Shown here: positions 37,180 through 46,700 of the stretch, one piece after another
Layout: each line of letters begins with the position of its first letter
Numbering within the stretch: position 1 is the stretch's first letter
DNA from: Adenanthera pavonina
Taxonomy: Eukaryota > Streptophyta > Magnoliopsida > Fabales > Fabaceae
Reading direction: 5' to 3'
Length of the DNA: 64,000 nucleotides
Assembly: GCA_026686845.1 (NCBI GenBank)
Contig: JAIVEN010000016.1
Location: 31,344,001 to 31,408,000, forward strand
Notes under the pieces: model-generated
What the model was told of the DNA's origin: nothing
Seen by the model: only the letters and a program-made list of their open reading frames with translations
Databases searched by the model: none
Translations under genes and position numbers: made by a program

Positions 37180-38721
37180 TGTTGGCTAGTCACCCAAGAG
37201 GGGAGGTGAATTGGGTGATGCAAGATTTTCGTTCTTTTTGGATCACACCCTAACTTTACCAGATGTGCAACAAAACAGGGATGAACAGAGAGAATAAAGT
37301 GCAACAATTGAATAAAGAAGATGAAGAGCAAGGCACAAGTATTTATCTTGGTTCATCCCAACCACTTGGCCTACATCCAGTCCCCAAGCCACCACTTGGG
37401 ATTTTCCACTATATCCCACAAGTTTAATTCAGGCACCTGTGAAGTCTTAGTATATTCCACAAGTTTCAGTAGGCACTTCTGAAGCCACTCTCCCTACACC
37501 CTTATAATGATGTGTAATACCCTTAGTGTTTCCCCATACTGAGATTCTACCCATAAGTTTGTAGAAAAAAATAAATACAGAATGAAAACTCTCTTAGAGT
37601 AAATGATACATTGCAAGCTCACTCTATTGAGGTGGGTTTTTCATATGATACTGATACAGAAAGATTTTATGTATATGAACAGCATTTTCACATAAACTCA
37701 CTTAAGATTGTTTCCCATAAGTTTAAATGATGTTCTATTTATAGATTTGTGGTATAACTAGACATTAGACACAAGATCTATCCGTTAAAGACAAGTTCTA
37801 GCCATTACTCTGTAAAAAGAGCCGTTCAACTACCGCTTTAAATGCGTCTAACAGAGGTTATACGGATAACCTCCTCAGGTTATGCGAATAACGAGTGACC
37901 GTTGGCTCTTAGTTTCAATGTTAGACTTTCATTATGCGGATAACCTAGCTAGATTATACAAATAACATTCATTCCAAAATGACTAAGTTTTAGCTCAAAA
38001 ACATTTTCATAAAAACCTACTTAGTTGTTTAAATAATTGTCTCACAAACTTGGATACCTTTGAGGATTATCAGAATAACCTCTTAGGATGTTATTCCTTG
38101 TTTGGATAACGTTTAATTAGCACAAACTAAGTTTATGTAAAACATAGGTTATTAGGATAACCTCCCAAGGTTATGCTGATAATGAATTTAGCTGAAGAAA
38201 GTCCAAGTGTACTGAAACATAGGTTATGCAGATAACCTACACGTTATGGGGATAACCTCCTTAGGTTATGCGAATAACGGGTTGCATAGTGCAAGTGGCC
38301 TTTACAGTTTACTCCCTTATGCGAATAAGGTAGGCATCTTATCAGGATAACAACTTAGACATAGCCGAGAACATGGTGCACATCTATGTTATATGGATAA
38401 CCTCTATTCCTTTTCATGAAATCAAAGAAAGAACATTTAGAAAAGCTGAGATTGAGTCTTTTATCCTCATAACCTTCACTAGTTATGTGCATAAGGTAAT
38501 CCTTTTCATGAAACAAGATGAGAACACTTAGAAATAACTTTGAAATTGAAACTTTATCATCATAGGCAAAAACATTTTCATGAAAAATAAAGTGAGCACT
38601 TAAAAACATCTTTGAAACCAAGACTTCATCCTCATAGGGTAGCTCTTTTCATGAAAACCATTTTGAAAACATGAGCCAAACATCAAATTCATTTGTTAGC
38701 CATTATTTCTCAATTCTAACA
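37180..38721 (-). repeat. Element D: divergent Sirevirus-type LTR
   Basis: Inserted in the 3' noncoding region of C, whose sequence breaks off after AATACTACTA and is found again near 39330 (ATGCATATGTTGAGGGGG). Starts TGTTGGCTAGTCACCC and shares with the other LTRs the terminal hairpin (37190-37218), the reverse TATA context (37735-37744) and the tRNA-side block around 37330-37420. Instead of the CAGACGAA motif it has many GGTTATnCGnATAACC-type words (37855-38490). The right end is set at a TTCTAACA; I found no target duplication, so this border is uncertain. Confidence 0.65.
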
Positions 38722-39408
38722 TATGCTAATATCATATTTACTCAATCTAACTCATTTAAAATATATGGTAACAAGATTAAGTAAATTTTCAAAGATTAAT
38801 CCCACCTCAAGACCTAAGTAAAAACAAAATATACTTAGTGACTAGGTCTTCAAATGTTGAGTTCCATATTCACTTGGTCATTTCCTTCTTGGCATACTCC
38901 CTTCTGATCTTTGATTCTTGGAGCATCCTTTCTCTTCTTCTTTCTTGAGTGAGCCATGATGTTGATTTTCATTTTTTTATTCCAATGCTCACTTTTCCCA
39001 CTTAGACCATCCTACATTTAATATATTTTACTTAGAAACCAAGTAGTTAGTCCAATTTGTATATCCAAAATATATTATTCATTGTAAGAGCACAGTGAAT
39101 ATACTTGCATATAGCATGATATATGCAGTATAAACATAATTAAATGCATGCTAATGCATATTTTACTTCTTTAAGGAACATTATATATGTTAGATACATA
39201 TGATACTTTTGTTCCTTATTTCTCTATATTTGTCATCATTAAAACTTATATTACATTAAACTTAACAAATACAATATGATTCCATATTTTTCTTCTGCTC
39301 TGCTATATATGCTGTACTTATCTTTAAATTTTAATGCATATGTTGAGGGGGAACTCTTAGAAGCAAACCCAAGTACTAATCTATTTTGCAAGTTATTTTG
39401 TCATCATC
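38722..39408. other. Sequence between D LTR and the polypurine tract of C
   Basis: AT-rich. The left part probably belongs to D; on the minus strand 38957-38850 an ATG frame of 35 codons reads MAHSRKKKRKDAPRIKDQKG and stops, of unknown meaning. From about 39330 it matches the 3' noncoding region of A (ATGCATATGTTGAGGGGG, then AAGCAAACC and TACTAATC). The exact junction is not resolved. Confidence 0.5.
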
Positions 39409-39422
39409 AAAAAGGGGGAGAA
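39409..39422 (+). other. Polypurine tract of element C
   Basis: AAAAAGGGGGAGAA immediately before the TGTTGAATC start of the 3' LTR, identical to that of A. Confidence 0.85.
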
Positions 39423-40947
39423 TGTTGAATCAAGTATTTTGATGATTCCAAACAACTAGAGCTTGGAAGGAAAATATCAAAGGAGCATAAGAGTATTCAA
39501 GCGAAGAAATCCGGTAAGAAATGAGTAAATAATTAGTTTGTAGGATTTCTCACGGTGAACACTAAGTAAAAGGCTTTGAATTCACTCCCACTGGTTTTAA
39601 ATATGTGCTTTTAAGTTACCCTAAGTTAACTCGTGCTAAATTTGAGAAACACTAATTATCAGACCAATTTTGAGTTGTTAAACTCCATATACATAGTTGA
39701 AATTAAAATTTGAACTTTGGTAACTGAAATTCAAAGTTATAAAGATGTTACATCTGATAGACGAATTTCAGGTGATTGAAATTTGAATTTTGAGTCAAGC
39801 AAAATTTGTGAAAACTGGAAAATTTGTCTGAAGCTATATCAAAGTATGTCTGATACTAGAGTGCAAAAAGAGTTCAAAGTTAGTCCTACTGATAGACAAA
39901 CTTTGGTTTTCAAAATTTGAACTTGAGAATAAAAGCTTATGAGTTTGATTAGAGGTTTATCTGACAGACGAATTTTGAGAACTCAAAATTTGAATTTCAA
40001 AAAATAGAACTTTTGTGCTATATTGAGTTGCTCGCTAACAGACGAATTTTGGATCCCTAAAATTCAAACTTCGAGTGCATTGTAGCAATATGTGACAACT
40101 GTTCACACTCAACAAATACACTTTAAACTTGAAAATTAATATGTCTTAACATGGAAAATATTTGTCAAAACCAAAATTCGAATTTCACTTTTAAATAGAA
40201 GAATTTTGGAAGTTCACATTAAAGTTTTTAACTTATGGTCTCTACGAAATTTGTCTGTTAACACCCTAAAATTCAAATTTCAAAGTATCAAACGCATTTA
40301 ATGCGATTGGTGAATGAATACTTTTGCAAAGTAACCGTTGGATAACATCTCTAATGGCTAGATCTTGTGTCTAATATATAGTTAAGATACAAATCTATAA
40401 ATAGAACTTCATTTGAAGATATGGGTAACAATTTTACACTATATATACTGAAACTCTGTCAAAATCATTAGAAAAAAGCCTTCTACTCACTCATACTTCA
40501 TTTATTGCACTTCAACTGTCACATTTACTCTGCATTAGAGAGCTTTTATTGCTGTAATCAATCTTTTCTTTATTGAAAAGAAAGATTTTCTTATGAGGGG
40601 ATTTCACAAGGAGTTTGAGAAACACTTTGCTAGAGTACAGAGTGAAAATTTGTAAGCTCTTAGAACAGACCATAAGGTTGTACTGTGGCATTGCAATGTG
40701 CCCATTGAATTCTAGCAAGATAATGAAAAATCTCAAGTGGTGGTTTGAGGACTTGACGTAGGTCAAAAGGAGTAGACCGAACCAGGATAAGTCTTTGTGT
40801 CCTCCCTTCCTCTACCTTGCAAACTGTTCTTTTATATTCTGCACTCTGTTTTATGCAACTTTTACTTTCACTACTCTTTTACAATTTTGCAAAAAATTTT
40901 AAACTTCCCAATTTATTCCCCCTCTTGAGAAGTCAGCAAACCTAACA
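39423..40947 (+). repeat. 3' LTR of element C
   Basis: Starts TGTTGAATCAAG and ends AAACCTAACA. Colinear with the A and B LTRs. TATA box CTATAAATAG at 40395-40404. The terminal hairpin 40904-40932 has one mismatch. The motif words are eroded (CAGACGAA often CAGACAAA or AGATGAA; TTCGAA often TTTGAA). The following CCTAC (40948-40952) should be half of the target duplication. Confidence 0.88.
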
Positions 40948-41404
40948 CCTACATCTTTGGAAGTTATAACTGCTCATCATTATTCTATCCACTCTTAAAG
41001 AGAGAGCTTATTTGTTGTAATCATTCTTTCAAGCTACTCTGGGTAGAAGTGTCTTAGTGTGGAAAACACTAAGGGAGTTTGTACACGCACTTGTTGGGTG
41101 TGAGAGGTGAGATTGAGTAGCTCTAGCTTGAGCTAAAAGTGTACTGCGGATTTTGCAAAAATCAATTTAAATCTTGCAAGGATGGTGGATAAATCTCAAG
41201 TAGAAATTTGGGGACTAGATGTAGGCTAAGTTAAGAGGCTAAACCAAGATAAATATCTATGTTTGATTCTTTCCTCCGTAACTTTTCTCATTTTCATTAT
41301 TGTGCTCTGATTTGGTGTTCTCGTATTGTTGCATAGCTTTTTTTTGTGCAGAAAACTTTAAAAGCCCAATTCACCCCCCTCCCCTCTTGGGCATTCCAGC
41401 CACA
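40948..41404 (+). repeat. Element E: 3' part of a Sirevirus-type LTR, host of C
   Basis: The sequence after C's LTR is again LTR-like: the TTATTTGTTGTAATCATTC block, the GGGGACTAGATGTAGG block and the terminal hairpin with stem GCCCAA (41364-41369) and TTGGGC (41387-41392), ending near GCCACA at 41404 (or TTTCACA at 41411). The first part of this LTR must lie on the far side of C, outside the window. C is therefore nested in E. Confidence 0.7.
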
Positions 41405-41419
41405 CTTTCACAGTCCAAG
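41405..41419 (+). other. Possible end of penultimate exon of a host gene
   Basis: CTTTCACAGTCCAAG followed by GTAACTC looks like an exon end and donor. Its phase would join the exon at 41510 without a stop (reading F-H-S-P-S-S-N-I). It adjoins the LTR end directly, so the E insertion may lie within this exon. Short and unconfirmed. Confidence 0.35.
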
Positions 41420-41509
41420 GTAACTCATTTGATCACCTTATGCCTTTACACTGTTATTTCATGACTTACAATTAACCATGTAATCAAACAACATATATCT
41501 TTTTTATAG

Positions 41510-41633
41510 CTCAAACATCATTACATGCATTTTCGAGGGAGAATTAGCCAGAAAGACAATGGAGGAATGGCCATATGCCATGTTTGCACCCCACGATGTG
41601 AGGGCTGACTTAATGTCAAAATACGCAGGATGA
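41510..41633 (+). CDS. Last exon of an unidentified host gene
   Basis: After TTTTTTATAG the frame reads SNIITCIFEGELARKTMEEW and then PYAMFAPHDVRADLMSKYAG, ending at TGA 41631-41633. The composition and even codon use look like a real conserved C-terminus, and the sequence is unlike any retroelement protein I know. A plausible 3' untranslated region follows to about 42000. I do not recognise the family. The rest of the gene would lie left of the retrotransposon nest, more than 41 kb away, so the gene may have been broken. Confidence 0.45.
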
Positions 41634-43560
41634 ATGGTGACTTCCAAAGTTTACATCTGCAGTGTTTTACTCATCTCTAGGGATCTCTTACCATGAATTT
41701 AAAACCGTAAACTACCATGCTATATCCAAGGCCATCTTCAGCTGGTGAATATCATAGGACAATGAAGACAGCGTCACATGGGACTATGTGGTCCTTAACA
41801 TAGCATTAGTATAAGTGTTGCCTAGAGATGTATTAGTATTAATATTAGTAGTGGGGGAACAAAAACTTTTGTATCGCCTAGTGGGTATTTTGATGGTCTT
41901 ATCTACGGAAGCGATGCCTCGGTTTCCTTAGTTAACGTACATCTCTATTTTGCTACTGTATCTCCCTTCTGTTACTAAAGACTCTTAGTGCCAAATGTAA
42001 ATGGAACTTGCCCGCAAAGTTACGACTACTAGCAGCCGGCTACGTGTGTTATCGAAGTTCCCCTAATGAATCACTGTGTTTACAAACTCATGTGTTGCGT
42101 CACTCTTCTAGCATGATGACTCTGTTCTTGTATTGCTTAAAATTTAATTTTAATCAATTAAAAGTATATATAGATACGTAATGTTGAAAAAACTCTCTGC
42201 AAAATAGAAGTATCTTAAGCAGAAGTGTTGCGTATTGAACAAATTTTCTCCCGCGATCAGATATCTGATGTTGGAGGACTGTCCATATGGAAACTGGGCT
42301 TACATTAGTCCAACCATATTTCCTTCCAAACTGGGCTATTGCTGCTGATTTTGCCAACTTGAGATTGTCTGAATCATTTAGTTCTTTGTGAATTTCTTCT
42401 TCACACTTGCCGTTATTGGGCTGCGGTCAATTCTCCATTTTAAACAAAACTATATTTCCACATTAAATTCATGTTACATTCACTATAAAATAAAACTCCA
42501 GTACATAATGCCTTTCTATTGTTAAAGACAAATTCACCCTAAGTTAATTTTCAAACAAATATATTAAATACAAAATGTTTTGTAGCATCAAAAAAGATAT
42601 TGCAATGAAAATGTCCCTGCGCAATGCTCGGGGTAGAAAGTCTAGTCATTATATATGTTGTAGCACTTATGACAATTATATAGAGAGATGCTGCTGCTTC
42701 ATGATTAGAATCACTCCAACTACAGTACTTCTTACAATTCACGACTTTCATTCTCCCATGTCCAATTCTCACACTTGGGCCAGATCTTTCTTAGCTTTAG
42801 TTGCATCTCATCCATGATAACTGAACTTCTATCGGTTAGCTTCCATGGGTTTAGACTCAGTCTGGACTTGCAGAGTTGCACCCTCAGTTTCGGAACAATA
42901 TTCTTACGGATAAGTCACTTAGATCCAATACTTAATTTTTGTTATTTTTGTGCTATGATTTTCTTTTTTTTGCTGAAATTTTTGTGCTATGATTGAATGA
43001 AAATTGTGATATTTTTTCATTATCATATAATGAGTATGCGCACAGCACAGGTTGTTTTCCAACTGGATCAAAATAAAAAATCTAAACTTTTTAAAAAAAA
43101 AAACAAAGAATCTAAAATTATAAAAGATATGCAATGGGACAATGATACAAGGGAAAAAAGTACTTTGTCATTTCTTTTTTTTAAGGTACTATCTTTAAAA
43201 TTTTTTTAATCTTTTTTATTAGGGACATTGTAATTATTAAGTAATATTATTCCATTTTTATCTTTAATCATTTACATCTCATTGTCGTAAATTCTTATTT
43301 AAAAGAGTGAAATTTTTTATGAACTCAAATTTGATTGGTTAATGTTGATTTAAGTAATATTTTTAATCCATATTTTAATTGGTTTTACATAATTTTCATA
43401 TAATAATGATTGATATCTTAATTTATTGAATTATTTTTATTAACTGGAGTAAAAAAGTAATGTTCATTTTTCTTAAAAAAAGTTTAAGAATGTAATTACA
43501 TAGAGTTAAAAAAGAATAGGAGGGAGTGAGGGACTTAGTAAAGCCAATTAGGCATTACTC
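41634..43560. other. Intergenic region left of RAD21
   Basis: The first 400 bases resemble a 3' untranslated region. On the minus strand 42432-42154 is open for over 90 codons (blocks CEEEIHKELNDSDNLKLAKS and AIAQFGRKYGWTN) following a CAG, possibly an exon relic; product unknown. From 42900 the sequence is AT-rich with A and T runs. No gene is supported. Confidence 0.4.
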
Positions 43561-43584
43561 AGTAGGTGCTATTTTCTAAATTCT

Positions 43585-43593
43585 CGCGCCAAA
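43585..43593 (-). promoter_or_regulatory. E2F-type site upstream of RAD21
   Basis: CGCGCCAAA (reverse TTTGGCGCG) fits the E2F consensus TTTSSCGC. It lies about 155 bp before the RAD21 start codon. E2F sites drive G1/S expression of plant replication and cohesin-type genes; use here is inference. Confidence 0.6.
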
Positions 43594-43623
43594 AACTACA
43601 TCTATGTCACTTCCCAAAATATA

Positions 43624-43691
43624 CTTCATCTTCGATTTGAGGATCTTCTTAGCAAAACCCTAACGCTTCATCTTCGATTCAAGGTTCTTCT
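43624..43691 (+). repeat. Short tandem duplication in RAD21 leader
   Basis: CTTCATCTTCGATT followed by GAGG/AAGG and TTCTTCTT occurs at 43624-43650 and again at 43666-43691, 42 bp apart, with the telo-box between them. Confidence 0.6.
43655..43663 (+). promoter_or_regulatory. Telo-box in RAD21 5' region
   Basis: AAACCCTAA is the plant telo-box, often found in the leader or proximal promoter of genes active in dividing cells, commonly together with E2F sites as here. Confidence 0.5.
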
Positions 43692-43743
43692 TTCTGCATG
43701 TGTTTCTCTGTGTCTTAGATTTCTCCGGTCGAAGAGGAGAAAT

Positions 43744-46700
43744 ATGTTTTATTTGCATACGTTTTTGGCGCGAAAAGGGCCACTGGCCACAGTGTGGATT
43801 GCAGCGCATTTGCAGCACAGGGTCAAGAAGTCGCATTGCGCTTCAATTGATATACCCTCCACCATCAGTAAGTCAAACCACCTTCCTTTTTCTCAAAAGC
43901 ATGCTTCTTTTGTCAATTTTCTGGCGTACTGGTTCAAATTTAACTCCTTTATGGATAACTTTCCCATCTTTTATTTGGGTTTTGGCAGTCCGGATTTTGC
44001 TATAATTTATCTTTCAACATGGTTTTATTTTTTCCTCTTCTGGCTAATGCGAAATGCGACTCTTGATAATGGTTCATAATCTGCTTATTGTAGCCTTGCA
44101 TTTTTAGTGTCCACTTGGTGGGAGTTACTTTAAGCTTTCTTCTTTGTTCTTTTCTGGATAGATTTTAGCTTTCTTGGTTTTTTGCTTCTGGATTGAATGT
44201 TAAAAATTTTTGGGAACAAATGGAAGCAAGCAAATCATCAATACATGGCAATGCAATTATCTGAGAAGACCTGAGCTGATCACCAACTAGAAGCAAGTAA
44301 ACAGCTCTACCCTCTATAACTGGGGCACATATAACATTTTTTGAAAATGTAAGCTTTATGCTCCACAGCTGCAACCAAATGTTGATCAAATAGGTACCTA
44401 GAATACCTCTATAAGACCTTGGTTTCTTTACACCACCTTAATTGCCCGAATCTAATTAGCAATAATTGCTATAACTTGTTGGGCCATCTCTATACCATGC
44501 TATCAGGTTGTGCTCTTCAAGCTTTTTCTGTTTTAATGAATAAATTGGCAGGTTGGTTGCCTTTGTTTCTTGTATCCATGGGATTCTAAAACACGAGTTT
44601 GATATCAATGCAGCTGAAAAGTGATTTTCTAATTCCTAGTTACCAGACTCTGTTTCTAATTCATTTCTCATTTCTAGTTTCTAGATACTTAAAATAATAT
44701 ATTTATGCCAGGATTATAAATTGATTTTCTTTGAAATTAATTATACATATTTGTAATAACAATGATATATAGTTTATTGAATATTAAAATTGCGGTATAG
44801 GATTTCACAAGTCTTGCATTTCTTGGTTTTGAAATATTATGTACTTTTTTTTTTCAGAAGCTGTATAATGGTTCTCGTCCTGAATTTAACTGAATATTAC
44901 TTTTCCTTGAATGTCTCTTTTAGAACGTATTATGGAACCAGAAGTTCCCATTGCACTGAGAATGTCAGGCCACCTTCTTTTAGGTGTTGTTCGGATATAT
45001 TCAAAGAAAGTTGATTATCTTTTCAAAGACTGTAACACTGTTTTGACTAGTCTGAGCAAGGCATTTGCTTCTATTCAACTTACTTTGCCAGAGGAAGCAA
45101 GGAAGGCACCATTTCATTCTATCACTCTACCAGAGACTTTTGACCTTGATGCACTCATCTTGGATGGAGTAGATGACGGGTAATATTTTGCTCAGCTCCT
45201 TCCAGTTTAATGTTTACTTCTAAATCAGCACATGACATATGGATTTGTGTGTCAGGGTTGAGGATATTCACTTGAGGAGTCAAGAAGAGATTACACTTAC
45301 TGGTTACCAAAATGCATGGATATTTATCTTTCTTTTTAATACTTGGATGCTTATTAAGTATTTAACTTGTGTCTCTCTATCACTATTCAATGTGCAGATC
45401 AAACTCCTGTTTGTATGGATTGTTATGTAGCGGTAACTTTTGACGAGGTTCACCCTTATTATATTCCTGAATTGTTTATATTATTTATTTTGAATTTTGA
45501 TGTTTTGGAGTTGCAACACTATTTCATCTACTGAATTTTCTTTATTTTAGGATATAATGATGGGCTCTTCACACACAGAAGTGCTTCCAGATTCAGGGGC
45601 CAGACCAGTGGAGGAGGAGTAAGTATTTGTGACTTTTGAAAGTTCTATTGCATTTTGATATTTCTTCAGGTATGAACCAATGGAAACATCTATTATTGAT
45701 TTATGCGTGCAGCATTGTCCCTCAGTCTCCATTGACAAATGCTGGCAATGTTCAAGATCATGATCTAAGAAACGAAAGTGAATCACCTGCTGCTCAACAT
45801 ACTGATGGCTACCACCCATATAATATTCAAGATACTGAAGTTACTTGTGGTTTGGGTTCTGAAGATGCTGGTCCAAGAAGTCTGACAGATATGCACAATT
45901 TGTGTCCTGGGGTCAACAGTACACAGGTTGTACCTGAAATTGAAGTTCTTCGTGATGCCAATAATGATTCAAATCTAGAAAATCCTCCAACAGTATTTCC
46001 AGATCTTGGAGATAATACTGAACCAAACGGGATTTTTGACCAAACTACGAATGACAAGGATCATATTCCTCCGATGATTGATGATTTGGATGTTGGAGGG
46101 CTGTCTGTACAATCTCAGGATTATTCTGGTTTGCCAACTCCAGCTACTGTTCAAGGGGCCCCAGAGATGCAAGTTTCTGTTAGTGAGTGTATATCTCTCT
46201 TGGTTGCATTTACTTATGGATAAAAAAAGTTACAACACCCGAGTTTTTCTTCGTCATACTTTTTCAGGCCATGAGTCTCCTAATTTGGTGCTTCGATCAA
46301 GCCCACCAACCCAGCAGCCACAGAGGAGAGGAAGAAAGAGAAAGCAGTTCTTTGATACATCAACAGTTCTGACTAATAAGTATGTTTTATTGAATCTCTT
46401 CTTTTTCTTTCATATGCCGGTGTACCTAATTTAGCTATAATTTCTTGTTTTTCATCTTGGTTGCTCATGGGAATGTCGACTCGTAGATTTATAAAGAAGG
46501 CTCTTGCTAATACTGGTGATTTACTTCGAAAGATACGGTTCATGCCTTCCTCTTCTCTGTATACATGGAAAATGAACAACAGTCGAAGAAAGGAACAAAT
46601 TTTTTATCATCCCTTAGTAACTGGTAAGCAATGTTAACCTTTTGACTGGAGAGCCTATTACGATCTAGTTTTATGAACTTGTTTCTAGAGATTTGTGTGT

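Larger units (their letters stand above)
7343..40947 (+). mobile_element. Element C: old Sirevirus-like Ty1/copia, host of nested insertions
   Basis: Recoverable by skipping insertions: gag 7343-8122, gag remainder 19888-20596, protease-integrase-RT-RNase H 20597-23734, spacer, ORF2 24725-24916 plus 35119-37037, polypurine tract 39409-39422 and 3' LTR 39423-40947. Its 5' LTR and gag start must lie left of the window, beyond element A. Domains continue across each insertion point, and two breakpoints carry target duplications (ACAAG for B; TTGCC/CTGCC for G). Its own 3' end joins the remnant of another LTR (E), so C inserted into E. It is the most damaged of the three Sirevirus copies, as expected for the oldest. 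Confidence 0.85.

Noticed and set aside
37855..38490. Regular GGTTAT...ATAACC words as a CRISPR array
   Set aside because: Spacing and repeats are irregular and imperfect, and they lie within a plant LTR; no cas genes.
43700..44005. Alternative frame starting at 43700 over RAD21 exon 1
   Set aside because: Out of frame with the Rad21 N-terminal domain.
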